A DNA stretch of 64,000 bases from Pelotomaculum propionicicum (GCF_004369225.1 NZ_QFFZ01000011.1:20244-84243); one strand, 5' to 3'; shown: positions 44,256 through 54,213, counted from the first letter of the stretch. A program made the numbers and translations. The notes: generated by a model not told the origin, from the letters alone.

Positions 44256-45677
44256 TTATAAAAATTTTTTACTTACTTTTTCGCCGTTATATGAAAAGAG
44301 GACCGGCTTGTTGTCAAGCACTGTTTCCAGGTGCGACGGCCTGCCCCATAAGGTGTAAACATGGGGCAGTGTTTTTTCAAGGTAAATCACGTCTAGTTCG
44401 GTTCCCTCAAAACTGTGCTTTAAATACAACTCGCCCCGCTTGTTGAAGTCCCCGTCCTGCACCAGTATGTACGGGTAGCCGCAGTTGGTGAGGCTGTTGA
44501 CAATGCCGTCCCGCACCGTTTCCCATTCCTTGTCTGAGATTTTCCACTCGTAACCTGTCTTCTTGTATAAATACAGGTCCAGTTCGTCGATCAGTTCCCT
44601 GGTAAGGTAATTGCGCAAAAAAGATATGTCATTTTCCTCCGCCCGCACTTCAAAAATCTTTTCCCTGCCGTCACCGCCGGGGCGGCCCAGCTTTTCTTTT
44701 TCTTCCGGGGACGGGTTATCCCACCTCTTTTCTATGTCCTCAAATATCTTCAGTCCAAGGTGATAAGGATTTATGCGGGCGCGTGAGGTCTGGATGATCC
44801 CGGAGTGCATTTTGGCGAATTCCAGAGCTTCCGCCTCGTCAAGATCAATCTCGCGCATGATCCTGAGGTGCCAGTACGTGGCCCACCCCTCGTTCATTAT
44901 TTTAGTCTCCATCTGCGGCCAGAAATAGAGCATCTCATGGCGCACTACCGACATAATGTCGCGCTGCCAGTCCTCCAGCTCTTTACTGTGCTGGATTATA
45001 AACAACATCAGATCCTTTTCCGGTTCTTCCGGAAATTTTTTTGCCTGTTTACATTTGTCGCAGTCATTTTCCTGCTTCTCGTCCAACAGCCAGAGGTCGT
45101 CGTAAGGAGTTTCGGGAGCTGTTGCCCGGCAGCTTTTTTGCTGCCGCGGGGATTCAGATTTCTTATTTTTGACTCTGACCCTCGGTTCCACATGCTCCTG
45201 GATGGCTATAACAGCATCAATAAACGTCTCGACCCGGTCGTGGCCGTACTTGAACGCATAGCCCCGGAAGCGCTCCGCCGCCGCCGCCATGGATTCGACC
45301 ATGTCTCTGGAAGTGTTTTTAAAATAAGCGTTATTCTTGAAAAAATCACAGTGCCCCAGGACGTGGGCCATGACCAGCTTGTTCTGGATCAGGGTATTGC
45401 CTTCCAACAAAAAAGCGTAGCAGGGGTTGGAGTTAATCACCATCTCGTAGATGCGCCCGAGGTTGTAATCATACTGGGTCTTCATTTTATGATAAGATTT
45501 GCCAAAGGTCCAGTGTGAGTAGCGGGTAGGCATGCCGTAGGCCCCAAAGGTGTAGATGATATCAGCCGGGCAAATTTCAAAATACATATCGTAAAAATCC
45601 AGGCCGTAATCCCTGGCCTTGGCGGTGATCTTCACCAAAGCTTGTTCCAGCAGCTTTATTTCTTCTTTTGGGTTCAT
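44256..45677 (-). CDS. spoVR: SpoVR family protein
   Basis: Required for normal spore cortex in Bacillus. The 473-aa protein has the conserved YEICPADIIYTFGAYGMPTRYSHWTFGK-region landmarks (split here: CPADIIYTFGAYGMPTRYSH) and ends in the C-terminal domain with the VIYLEKTLPHVYTLWGRP-like block. The start is the ATG at 45677 eight bases after AGGAGGG. It belongs to the prkA-yhbH-spoVR set, but here an unrelated gene lies between. Confidence 0.93.
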   Translation of the reverse strand: MNPKEEIKLLEQALVKITAKARDYGLDFYDMYFEICPADIIYTFGAYGMPTRYSHWTFGKSYHKMKTQYDYNLGRIYEMVINSNPCYAFLLEGNTLIQNKLVMAHVLGHCDFFKNNAYFKNTSRDMVESMAAAAERFRGYAFKYGHDRVETFIDAVIAIQEHVEPRVRVKNKKSESPRQQKSCRATAPETPYDDLWLLDEKQENDCDKCKQAKKFPEEPEKDLMLFIIQHSKELEDWQRDIMSVVRHEMLYFWPQMETKIMNEGWATYWHLRIMREIDLDEAEALEFAKMHSGIIQTSRARINPYHLGLKIFEDIEKRWDNPSPEEKEKLGRPGGDGREKIFEVRAEENDISFLRNYLTRELIDELDLYLYKKTGYEWKISDKEWETVRDGIVNSLTNCGYPYILVQDGDFNKRGELYLKHSFEGTELDVIYLEKTLPHVYTLWGRPSHLETVLDNKPVLFSYNGEKVSKKFL

Positions 45678-45719
45678 CAGTTCATCCCTCCTGGATATAC
45701 AATATGCCGGCAAGAAATT

Positions 45720-46069
45720 TTAATTGCCAACCCCGCCAAAAACAACGAGGCAAACGGGGGGCGGTTCTTGTTGTAGCTGGCCTTTTGAGACGTGAGAAGT
45801 GAGACGTGGGCCGTGAGAAAAATAAATCGTAGGCCGTAAGGTGTGGGTAGGGCGTAGGTATGCATGAAGATTCATATGGTCAAAAAAGCTGAGAAGCAAT
45901 GCAGGATACCGACGTCCCACCTCCGACGACCGACGACCGAAACCGTAGGTGCGACTTCAGTCGGCTAAGGTCAGGGGACACACCTCAATTTCAGGTATTC
46001 CTTTTACTGACGAGGTATGTCCCCACTGGAATGTTCGGATAAATCCGAACCTACATATTTAGGCCAGAA
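45720..46069. repeat. Intergenic region rich in low-copy repeats
   Basis: About 350 bases without a gene. From 45785 there are degenerate GTGAGAAGTGAGACGTG-like and CGTAGG-like iterations. From about 45972 GGGGACACACCTC and GTATGTCCCCACTGGAATG bracket 60 bases, a GGGGAC-type element also seen at 55661. TTCGGATAAATCCGAACCTAC lies at 46034-46054. No ORF, promoter or RNA is supported. Confidence 0.55.
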
Positions 46070-46104
46070 GGGAAAAGGAGCAAATCAGCTGTGATCTGCT
46101 CCTT
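46070..46104 (-). terminator. Terminator of the copper-amine-oxidase-N-like gene
   Basis: On the minus strand AAGGAGCA and TGCTCCTT pair, with a second inner stem, followed by TTCCC. It lies about 40 bases after the stop of the gene at 46142. Confidence 0.65.
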
Positions 46105-46141
46105 GGGGTTAAAAATAATTATTACCTAATTGATGTCGTTT

Positions 46142-47398
46142 TTACTGTGGAACTGTCAATTCAGTGGCAGAGCTGACATCCGGCGCGATAAACGCACCGC
46201 CGAGGCCGCTGATGCTCATGTCTCCTTTAAACCTCATGTCCATTTTCATCTGGCCCGGTTCCCCTGACGCCCCGGCCTGCGGATTGTCCAGGGTTATGAT
46301 CATGCGGCCGTCAAATTTAATGATATCGCTGATTAGTGTTTCCTTGTTGATCAGCACAGAGTAACTGTAATCAAACTGGGCGTTCTCCAGGAGCTTCTGC
46401 ATGACAGCCTGCATTTCAGCAGGATTGGCAGGCGCTCCCTGCGGCAGGCTCTGCACAGCCTGCTGTAATATTTTTTCGTAACCCTGTTTGAATTTGTCCA
46501 TATCCATGGTCGCGTTAACCACGTAATAACCAGTGCCGTCCACCACGGTATCATTGCCGAAGTTCAAGAGAATGCCCATTTCCTTCAACAGTGCCGCTGC
46601 TTTTAAGGGATCGGACTGGATGTCCTGCTGCTGTTGCCAAAATTCGGGAGAAAAAGGCATGGGTGATGCCATCCAACCCTGTCCCGGCGCTTTGATGTAC
46701 ATTTTTTCCTGGGTCATGAAAACTTCCACTGTTGTTTCCTGATTAGTCCCTCCGGCGCCAGGCATGGTTATGATTTGATTCATATATACCTGCAGCGGTT
46801 TGTTTTGGATCTGGCCGGTTAATTTGGTGGTCATACTGCGCGGCGCCTGCCTATCAGCCTTGCCGTCCGTGGTCAGGTCCAAGCCAATATTGACCAGGCC
46901 TTCCATGGAATAAGTGTTGTAAACAAGGCTGGCCTCTGTCGACTTAGCCAGCAGGTCGGACACACTCAGACCGTCCCTGGTTTCAGAGCGGGTTAAAGTG
47001 ACCAATCTTTTTTCAGCGTCCCAGCCGACTTCAAAACCAAAGGCGCTGCTGACCGCGCGGAGTGGAATTAAAATACTGCCGTCTTTATTGACCGGTTCAG
47101 CCGGCAGCGATACGGACTTGTCCCCCAGTATTGCTTCCTGCGAGCCCAGGGTCATTTGCATAGTGGTCCCATTCTCAGTAATTGTGACAGCATCAGCGGA
47201 TGAGTCCGTATCAGCGCCGGCAAGGCGGGCATAAACATCAACAGGAATCATACTGATACTGTTTTCAAGACTGAGTCCGGGCGCGGGCACTATATCTCCG
47301 TTGACCTGGAGCTGCGGGTTCCCGGCCGCGAAAGAGGGGAATGAAGTAACTGCAAGAAGCATCAAGAAAATAATAGCCACAAAGAGTTTTCTTTTCAT
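46142..47398 (-). CDS. Secreted protein with copper-amine-oxidase N-terminal-type domain and DUF6612-like body
   Basis: A 418-aa exported protein. The first 25 residues are a signal peptide ending FAAG. Residues about 30-140 form a copper-amine-oxidase-N-like (stalk) domain, ending RAVSSAFGFEVGWDAEKRLVTLT. The rest resembles the lipoprotein-like DUF6612/LppX fold: repeated strands with NYT-like turns. No catalytic motif is seen. It lies between yhbH and spoVR. Confidence 0.7.
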   Translation of the reverse strand: MKRKLFVAIIFLMLLAVTSFPSFAAGNPQLQVNGDIVPAPGLSLENSISMIPVDVYARLAGADTDSSADAVTITENGTTMQMTLGSQEAILGDKSVSLPAEPVNKDGSILIPLRAVSSAFGFEVGWDAEKRLVTLTRSETRDGLSVSDLLAKSTEASLVYNTYSMEGLVNIGLDLTTDGKADRQAPRSMTTKLTGQIQNKPLQVYMNQIITMPGAGGTNQETTVEVFMTQEKMYIKAPGQGWMASPMPFSPEFWQQQQDIQSDPLKAAALLKEMGILLNFGNDTVVDGTGYYVVNATMDMDKFKQGYEKILQQAVQSLPQGAPANPAEMQAVMQKLLENAQFDYSYSVLINKETLISDIIKFDGRMIITLDNPQAGASGEPGQMKMDMRFKGDMSISGLGGAFIAPDVSSATELTVPQ

Positions 47399-47544
47399 AA
47401 TCCAACAACCTCCAGTAATTTTTTTACCCCAAAATTAAGCCTCGCACCTCCTTTGACGCAAGCGGGCAAAATTATCCTCTTAGATTATAACACATTCAAC
47501 TTCAACGTTGTGACAGGTCCAGGCAAACAATTATTGGGATCCAA

Positions 47545-47585
47545 ATAAAAAAGGCAGGTCAACCAGAACTTCCAGCTGCCTGCCT
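47545..47585 (-). terminator. Terminator of yhbH
   Basis: On the minus strand AGGCAGG and CCTGCCT pair, followed by TTTTTATTT. It sits ten bases after the yhbH stop and separates it from the downstream gene. Confidence 0.8.
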
Positions 47586-47594
47586 GAACTCTTT

Positions 47595-48749
47595 TTAACT
47601 TGACGCCTGGCCGGGCTGCTGGGCAAAGAACTTTTTCAAGGCCGGATAGACACCGCTTTTGTCTTTAATCGTCACACAGGTAAACTTGTTATTCTGCACC
47701 TTTTTAAAAGCCGTGCGCAGTGTGCTGGTATAGTAGTACGGCCCTTCGATCTCCCCGTATCCCACCATGTTGCATACCTCGAGCAGAGAGTTGATGGTTT
47801 TGACACAATTTTCATTATCCGATGCCAGGTTATCCCCGTCCGAGAAATGAAAGGCATAGATGTTGTAGTCGCTGGGGCTGTACCGCTTTTCAATGATCTC
47901 CAGGGCCAGCCTGTAAACTGATGAGCAGCGGGTGCCGCCGCTGGCGCCCTTGGTGAAAAACTCCTCTTCCGTGGTTTCTTTGGCTTCGGTGTGGTGGGCC
48001 AGGAACACGATATGAACATTGTTGTACTTGGTCCGCAGAAAGCGGACCATCCAAAAGAAAAAGCTGCGGGCGATATATTTTTCAAATGGCCCCATTGATC
48101 CTGAAGTGTCCATCATCGCCAGGACCACGGCGTTGGATTCGTATTTATAGGTAACCTCCCATGTTTTAAAGCGCAAATCTTCAGGTGTAATTGTCAGCGG
48201 GTCAGTGCCGCCTTTGACGGCGTTGCGCTTGACAGCCTCCATGATGGTGCGCTTACGGTCAATGTTACTGGATATGCCCTTCTTGCGGACGTCCTTGAAT
48301 TCCAGGGAATCGGCAGCCATTTCCGGCTTCTTTTTCTGCTCCAGGTTGGGCAGCCCCAGGTCCTCAAAAATCATTTCGGCAAGTTCGTCGACAGTGATAT
48401 CCGCTTCATAGTAGTCGACCCCCGGCTCATTCCCGGCCCCCTTGCTTTTGCCCGGCCCGTGCTGGGGCTCGCTGAAGATGACGTCGCCCTGTTTGCTGTC
48501 CCCCTGCCCCTGGCCGGCATGCTTCTGCTTGCCGAAGTCGAAACGGAAATGGTATTCATGCAGGGAGCGGATAGGCACCTTAACTATCTTACGGCCGTCG
48601 TGCATGATAATGCTTTCCTCACTCACGATGTCCGCCAGGTTTTTTTTAATAGCCTCCCGCACTTTTTCCCTGTGCCTCTGCCGGTCCATCTCACCTTTGC
48701 GGTGCAGCGACCAGTCCTCTCTCGAAATGATAAAACTTGACCCAGGCAT
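47595..48749 (-). CDS. yhbH: Sporulation-associated protein YhbH (DUF444)
   Basis: A von Willebrand A-like protein. The metal-binding MMDTSGSMG (MIDAS-type DxSxS) is near residue 215, after a hydrophilic N-terminal part. The DUF444 family accompanies PrkA kinases. The start is the ATG at 48749 six bases after AGGGGGTGG; the track start at 48758 is a GTG within that region. The gene begins 12 bases after the prkA stop, so they are co-transcribed. Length 384 aa. Confidence 0.92.
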   Translation of the reverse strand: MPGSSFIISREDWSLHRKGEMDRQRHREKVREAIKKNLADIVSEESIIMHDGRKIVKVPIRSLHEYHFRFDFGKQKHAGQGQGDSKQGDVIFSEPQHGPGKSKGAGNEPGVDYYEADITVDELAEMIFEDLGLPNLEQKKKPEMAADSLEFKDVRKKGISSNIDRKRTIMEAVKRNAVKGGTDPLTITPEDLRFKTWEVTYKYESNAVVLAMMDTSGSMGPFEKYIARSFFFWMVRFLRTKYNNVHIVFLAHHTEAKETTEEEFFTKGASGGTRCSSVYRLALEIIEKRYSPSDYNIYAFHFSDGDNLASDNENCVKTINSLLEVCNMVGYGEIEGPYYYTSTLRTAFKKVQNNKFTCVTIKDKSGVYPALKKFFAQQPGQASS

Positions 48750-48761
48750 GCGCACCACCCC

Positions 48762-50657
48762 CTAGCGGTTAAGCAGGCTGCCGATGTACTTGAGCAGCTC
48801 GTTGGCGCAGTTGGGACAGTACCCGTGGTCGGCGATCAGCCTGGCGCTGACCTGGTTGATCCTCTTTAACTGCTCGACATCCGGCGTCTTGGTGGAAGTG
48901 GTGATTTTCACAACATCCTTCAAATCGGCGAAAAGCTTTTTCTCAATGGCTTCCCGCAGGCGCTCGTGCGAATTATAATCAAAGCGCCTGTTTTTGCGGG
49001 CATAACTGGACAGCCTGATCAGTATTTCCTCACGAAAAGCTTTCTTGGCGCTCTCTGAGACACCGATCTGTTCCTCAATGGACCTCATCAATTTCTCGTC
49101 CGGGTCTAGTTCTTCGTCAGTAATCGGGTCTTTCAGCTTAACGCCGTTGCAGTACGCCTCAACATTATCCAGGTAGTTGTCGAATAAAACTTTGGCTGAC
49201 TCCTCATAGGAATATACAAAAGCTTTCTGCACTTCTTTTTTGGCCATTTCATCGTACTCTTTGCGGGCTATAGAAATAAAATTGAGCAGGCGGTCTTTTT
49301 CCTCCTTGGTGATTGATGCATGCTGGTCCAGGCCTTCCTTCAGGGCGCGCAGGACATCCAGCGGGTTGATGCACTGGGTGGAAGTCCGGATCAGGGCTGA
49401 AGAAAGCCTGTTAATCACGTAGCGGGGGTCAACACCGCTCATACCTTCGTCAACAGCTTCCACCTGCAATTCGTTCAGGTCCTTCTGCTTGAAACCTTCC
49501 ACATCCTCACCGTCGTAAAGCTTCATTTTTTTGACCAGGTCCATACCCTGCTTTTTAGATTCTTTCAGCCTGGACAGGACCGAAAAGATGCTGGCTACCC
49601 GCAAAGCGTGCGGCGCGATGTGAATGTTGCGCAGGTCACTCTGCTTGATCAGCTTTTCGTAGATCTTTATTTCATCGCTTACTTTCAAGTTATACGGTAT
49701 CTTTATTACGATGATCCTGGACTGCAGGGCCTCATTCTTTTTATTGCTGATGAAACTCTTGTACTCGTTTTCATTTGTATGGGCCACGATCATCTCGTCC
49801 GCATAAATGAGCGCGAAGCGCCCAGCCTTAAAGTTGCCTTCCTGGGAAAGGCTGAGCAGGTTCCAAAGAAACTTTTCATCACACTTCAGCATTTCCTGGA
49901 ACTCCATCATACCCCTGTTGGCAATGTTCAGTTCCCCGTCAAAACGGTAGGCGCGGGGGTCGGATTCGGAACCGTACTCGGTGATGGTGGAAAAGTCCAT
50001 ACTGCCGGTAAGGTCGGCGATGTCCTGTGACTTCGGGTCAGACGGGGTAAAAGTGCCTATGCCCACCCGGTTGTCTTCGGATAAAAACACTCTCTCCACC
50101 GGCACCTTTTCAATATTGCCTCCGTACTCCACATCCACCATCATGCGGCAGGAAGGGCAAAGCTCCCCTTCAATATAGATATTGTAAAGTTTTTGGAATT
50201 CCTCTCTTAATTCCCTGGGAATCAGGTGCAGGGGCTCCTCGTGCATAGGGCAGCCCTTGATCCCGTATAAAGCTCCTTCGTCTGTCCTGCTGTACCTTTC
50301 CAGGCCCTTTTTCAGCATTGCCACCAGGGTTGATTTGCCGCCGCTTACCGGGCCCATCAGCAGCAGGATCCGCTTGCGCACGTCCAGGCGCCGCGCCGCC
50401 GGGTGAAAGTATTCCTCAACTAACTTCTCCAGGGTCTTTTCCAGTCCGAAGAGCTCGGAAGAAAAGAAATTGTACTGCTTTGACGCCTCTTTCTCTTCAA
50501 CCCCGGCAAACTTGATCATATTATAAATCCTGGCGTGGGCAAGTTGGCAGACATCAGGCCTTACACTGACAAGCTCAAGGTAATCTTTGAAAGATCCTTC
50601 CCAGGCAAGCTGCTTTTCCAGGGAACGGTATTCTTCTATACGTTTCAGGAAATCCAT
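48762..50657 (-). CDS. prkA: Serine protein kinase PrkA
   Basis: A 631-aa AAA+ protein kinase. The P-loop GPVSGGKST is at residues 102-110, and the family region LTGSMDFSTITEYGSESDPRAYRFDGELNIANRG is represented by positions 225-255. It starts MDFLKRIEEYRSL. PrkA works with YhbH/SpoVR in sporulation and stress. The upstream region 50658-50860 includes CATATAAT at 50737-50744, like the -10 of sigma-E/K promoters, but no matching -35 at the right spacing. Confidence 0.93.
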   Translation of the reverse strand: MDFLKRIEEYRSLEKQLAWEGSFKDYLELVSVRPDVCQLAHARIYNMIKFAGVEEKEASKQYNFFSSELFGLEKTLEKLVEEYFHPAARRLDVRKRILLLMGPVSGGKSTLVAMLKKGLERYSRTDEGALYGIKGCPMHEEPLHLIPRELREEFQKLYNIYIEGELCPSCRMMVDVEYGGNIEKVPVERVFLSEDNRVGIGTFTPSDPKSQDIADLTGSMDFSTITEYGSESDPRAYRFDGELNIANRGMMEFQEMLKCDEKFLWNLLSLSQEGNFKAGRFALIYADEMIVAHTNENEYKSFISNKKNEALQSRIIVIKIPYNLKVSDEIKIYEKLIKQSDLRNIHIAPHALRVASIFSVLSRLKESKKQGMDLVKKMKLYDGEDVEGFKQKDLNELQVEAVDEGMSGVDPRYVINRLSSALIRTSTQCINPLDVLRALKEGLDQHASITKEEKDRLLNFISIARKEYDEMAKKEVQKAFVYSYEESAKVLFDNYLDNVEAYCNGVKLKDPITDEELDPDEKLMRSIEEQIGVSESAKKAFREEILIRLSSYARKNRRFDYNSHERLREAIEKKLFADLKDVVKITTSTKTPDVEQLKRINQVSARLIADHGYCPNCANELLKYIGSLLNR

Positions 50658-50857
50658 AGTTTCACTCCTTCTCTAACAGTTTCAAAACCTGCCGACTTCC
50701 ACTTCAGGCGGGAACTAAAACTAGAACGAATACTACATTATATGCGAAACTGGCAAAAAGAAGAATGTGAGCGGCCTGTACGGGCGTCCGGTTTACATAT
50801 AATGTCAATTTTCAAAAATATTTAGTCCCCATTTATTACTTATATAAGGTATTAATT

Positions 50858-51075
50858 GCAAATAAAAAAAGCCACAAAAAACTGCGGCAAAATTAACTGG
50901 GTTGGTGGCCCCTGGCTTATAAATTAAGGCAGAGGGCAATTTTTAAGAGAATTTAGATTCTGAAAATTTTTCTGCCGATGCGAACATATATTCTATTCTC
51001 GCGACTGGCACAGGTCAAAAGAAGGACTTAAAATATTATAAATAAAAAACGCCACAGGAAATTGTGGCATTTTTT
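50858..51075 (-). terminator. Two terminators around a 150-base spacer
   Basis: The first (51044-51075) follows the GerMN stop: GCCACA/TGTGGC stem, then TTTTTTATTT on the minus strand. The second (50862-50890) is GCCGCA/TGTGGC with a T-run TTTTTTTATTT. Between them are about 150 bases (50895-51040) with no ORF or motif that I can support. Confidence 0.75.
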
Positions 51076-51095
51076 ATATCCATGATTACCTTTGA

Positions 51096-51968
51096 CTACC
51101 AGTTCACCGGCACCACTACTTTATCCAACTCTCTGCCGTCTTTCGGGCTGATCCAGAATACTTCCAACTCGCCGCGCCCTGGTGAGGGAGCGTTAAAGGC
51201 AAGCGATTTCTCAAACTGGCCCCTGCCGGGCGCCCCCTGTGTGGCTGTCGTGAAACTTTCGGCTATGGTCTTGCCGGATTCATCTTTGAGCCTCATGTTG
51301 ACTGTAGCCTCAAAAACCATGGCGCTGCCGGCCACCTGCAGAGGCGACCCCACTTTCTGGTTGGACGCCGGGCTGGTCACCCAGATGGCGGGCTCTTTAA
51401 CCACTGACACATCTCTAGAAAAAGGCTGTTCGTACAACCCGACGTGCCCCCACCAGTCCATGGCCGCCTGGTCCACTTTACCTTCCACCATAAATGAGAC
51501 CTTCTTAATCTCGGGGAATTCCGTCAGCGTGTTGACTATGCTCTGAATACCCAAGGCTTCCCCGGAGGCGCCCGTGTTAGCCCTGAGTACTTCTTGTGAA
51601 AAATCCACTGTCGCCAGGCCGTCATTAATGTTGATGCCTTTAATCTTGGTGGCGGCCGGCAGCACCCGTGCCGCGCCGGGGCTGACCGGGTTGGCGTTAA
51701 TCAATTCTTCCAGCGCCGCCCTGGCCACTTCCTTGGTGGGAGGGACCTGGTGCACCTCTCTGACCAGGTAGGCGTCTTTCTCGGTCATTTTGACATAATA
51801 GACAGCCACATTCAGCTTTTGTTCTTCCGGCGCCGCCGCGTTTTCCTGAGAGGGAACCGTCTCTTTCTTGCCGATGGTGGTACAGGAGGCGGCCAGGAAA
51901 GCTGAAATCGCCAGCGTCAGCGCCAGGAAACATGATATCACCAGAAACCTTTTAACTTTTTGGTTCAC
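51096..51968 (-). CDS. GerMN/Gmad2 lipoprotein
   Basis: A 290-aa exported lipoprotein. The lipobox LAASC gives lipid-modified C29 after a hydrophobic stretch. A GerMN domain (residues about 55-175, LEELINANPVSPGAARVLP) precedes a Gmad2 immunoglobulin-like domain (from IWVTSPASNQKVGSPLQVAG). In Bacillus GerM acts in spore germination and cortex structure. The start is a GTG at 51968 after AGGAGGTG; longer starts are unlikely. Confidence 0.85.
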   Translation of the reverse strand: MNQKVKRFLVISCFLALTLAISAFLAASCTTIGKKETVPSQENAAAPEEQKLNVAVYYVKMTEKDAYLVREVHQVPPTKEVARAALEELINANPVSPGAARVLPAATKIKGININDGLATVDFSQEVLRANTGASGEALGIQSIVNTLTEFPEIKKVSFMVEGKVDQAAMDWWGHVGLYEQPFSRDVSVVKEPAIWVTSPASNQKVGSPLQVAGSAMVFEATVNMRLKDESGKTIAESFTTATQGAPGRGQFEKSLAFNAPSPGRGELEVFWISPKDGRELDKVVVPVNW

Positions 51969-52029
51969 AGTAACACCTCCTTGCATCTATATTAAATATT
52001 CCACAGGAATAAAAAAAACCCTCTAATAC

Positions 52030-52758
52030 TTACATCCGCAAGCCCAGCCTGTCCAGCATGACCCTGCGGGCGGACTCTTCCAGGCTGTCATCCAATTGTT
52101 TCAGATGATACTCCATACCCCTTCTCTTTAACGCCAGGCTGATCAACCTGTCGGTAAGCCCGCTGTTTTTGGGCAGCAGCGGCCCGTGCAGGTATGAGCA
52201 GTACACATTCTTGTAGCGCGCTCCCTCCAGCCCGTCACTGCCGTTGTTGCCGCTGCCGCATAGGACTTTCCCCAGAGGCTTGACAGAGCGGGTGTAAGTG
52301 CGGCCGGAATGGTTTTCAAAACCAACCACCTTCAACGGCTTGCCGCCAAGTTTAACTTCGACAACCAGGTTTCCCACCAGCCGCTTGCTGCCCGCCGTGG
52401 TATACAGGTCGAGAATATCCAGGCAGGGAATTTGTTTGCCTTCAGCTGTCTGGTAGTACTTGCCGAGAAGCTGGTACCCCCCGCAGATGGCCAGCACCAC
52501 CAGCCCGCCTTCAATGGCGTCCTTTAACCGGTCTCTCCGTTTCATCAAGTCGGCGGCAATCAGGTTTTGCTCGCGGTCGGAGCCGCCGCCGAGAAAAACA
52601 AAGTCGTAATCTTTAAATTCAATTTTATCGCCCAGGCTGATGCTCTTTATTTTCACGGGGATGTTGCGCCATTCGCAGCGCTGCCGGAAGGCTATAATGT
52701 TGCCGCGGTCCCCGTACAGGTTCAGTAAATCAGGATACAGATGGCATGCGCTGATCAT
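52030..52758 (-). CDS. gatD: Lipid II isoglutaminyl synthase, amidotransferase subunit
   Basis: Supplies ammonia to convert the D-Glu of lipid II to D-isoglutamine. The 242-aa class I amidotransferase has C92 in AICGGYQLLG and H189 in SYLHGPLL. It overlaps the murT end by 29 bases. The MurT/GatD pair is common in Gram-positive bacteria. Confidence 0.9.
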   Translation of the reverse strand: MISACHLYPDLLNLYGDRGNIIAFRQRCEWRNIPVKIKSISLGDKIEFKDYDFVFLGGGSDREQNLIAADLMKRRDRLKDAIEGGLVVLAICGGYQLLGKYYQTAEGKQIPCLDILDLYTTAGSKRLVGNLVVEVKLGGKPLKVVGFENHSGRTYTRSVKPLGKVLCGSGNNGSDGLEGARYKNVYCSYLHGPLLPKNSGLTDRLISLALKRRGMEYHLKQLDDSLEESARRVMLDRLGLRM

Positions 52759-54133
52759 CGGCGTTCCCCTTCACGGCCAGGAATTCCAGTATCTTGTGCG
52801 CCGGCCACAAGGCAGTATAAGTGGGAAAGAGATAACAGGCCTGCGCGGGGCCTGACAGCACCTGCTCTATAGCCAGGCGCATATTGTTATTGACTGTAAT
52901 CTTTTCAACCGGGACACCCGCGTATTTAAGGCGCAGGGCCATTTCTTCCGCGCGCCTGCCCGAACAGATAAAAGTTTCAAATGCCTGGTGTTCTCGGCCC
53001 AGCAGCTCAAAGTCAACATCCCAAAGCCATGATATATCCCTGCTGTCCGCGTAATTGTCATTGACGGCAATAAACACGTCTTTCATTCCTTCAGCGTCGC
53101 AAAGAGCGGCTAATGCTTCGTTAAACCCGGTAGGGTTCTTAACCAGGTTTAAATAAACCGGTTTCCTTTTATAGGTGAACCTTTCCATGCGGCCGAAAAC
53201 CGGCTGGTATTTCTTCAGGCTGTTCAGAATGGTCCTGACGTTGATACCCAGGTGCAGACCAACTGTGAAAGCAGCCAGGGCATTGTAAAGGTTATAAAGT
53301 CCAAGCGCCTGAATAACCAGGGAGGCCTCACCCTTTTTATACCTGATCCTGCAGCAGTTCACGTTGCTTTTGGAGACCGTACCCAGGGCTTCAACCTGGA
53401 GCTCAGGCCTTTGAAAAACGCAGTTCGGACAGTAATAAGTGCCCAGCTGCCCGTAGTTAAAAAATTCGTAGACCAGCGCAAAGCCGCAGCAGGGGCAAAA
53501 CTTTGCTTCTCTGGTTTGCGTATTGGTCTTCCTGGCGAGCTCATATCCGGAAAGCCCGTAAAAGATGGCCGGCAGGCCGGTTTTACCCCGGAGTTGAGCC
53601 ACCAGGGGATCATCGGCATTTAACACCAGGGTGGTCGACTTTTTTAGCTTTTGTAAAGAATCATTGATCACACCGATGATCTTATCCAGTTCCCAGTAAC
53701 GGTCCAGCTGATCCCGAAAAAAATTAGTAAGAAGCACTACTTTGGGGTTTGTCTCCTCCAGGACTGCCGGCATGGAAGCTTCATCCACCTCAAGCACGGC
53801 ATAATCACAGTCAACATGCGCGCTGACCGCGGAATTAGCCACGAAACCGGCGGTAACCCCGCTGATCATATTCGAGCCTTCCCGGTTGACGATAACCTTA
53901 TAGCCGGCGTCCCCAAGTACTCCGGCGATCATATTGGTGGTTGTGGTCTTGCCGTTGGTGCCGCTGACCACAATGATGCCCCTGCGCACCTGGGCGGACA
54001 GGTCTATTAAGGCGGCCGGGCAGATCTTGCGGGCGACCAGTCCAGGCAGGGAAGTGCCCCTGTAGCCACAAGCGCGGCTGAGCCTGGCAGCGGCTTTTCC
54101 TGCTAAGATAGCTGCTGATAACCTGAATCCCAA
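52730..54133 (-). CDS. murT: Lipid II isoglutaminyl synthase, Mur-ligase-like subunit
   Basis: A 467-aa Mur-ligase-like protein. The ATP-binding loop GTNGKTTTTN begins at residue 58. A cysteine ribbon (CPCCGFALV and YYCPNC, around residues 205-230) is the zinc-binding insert of MurT. The start is a TTG at 54133 seven bases after GAGGAG. It is coupled to gatD. Confidence 0.9.
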   Translation of the reverse strand: MGFRLSAAILAGKAAARLSRACGYRGTSLPGLVARKICPAALIDLSAQVRRGIIVVSGTNGKTTTTNMIAGVLGDAGYKVIVNREGSNMISGVTAGFVANSAVSAHVDCDYAVLEVDEASMPAVLEETNPKVVLLTNFFRDQLDRYWELDKIIGVINDSLQKLKKSTTLVLNADDPLVAQLRGKTGLPAIFYGLSGYELARKTNTQTREAKFCPCCGFALVYEFFNYGQLGTYYCPNCVFQRPELQVEALGTVSKSNVNCCRIRYKKGEASLVIQALGLYNLYNALAAFTVGLHLGINVRTILNSLKKYQPVFGRMERFTYKRKPVYLNLVKNPTGFNEALAALCDAEGMKDVFIAVNDNYADSRDISWLWDVDFELLGREHQAFETFICSGRRAEEMALRLKYAGVPVEKITVNNNMRLAIEQVLSGPAQACYLFPTYTALWPAHKILEFLAVKGNADDQRMPSVS

Positions 54134-54213
54134 ATTAATGCTCCTCTTTCATCTAAATATTAGACGCTTTAAAACTATGCCCCGGTTCAATTTGTCATAC
54201 ATGGCCGAAAGCT

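Noticed and set aside
50658..50860. Sigma-E promoter for prkA
   Set aside because: A CATATAAT -10-like motif exists, but no matching -35 is at the required spacing.
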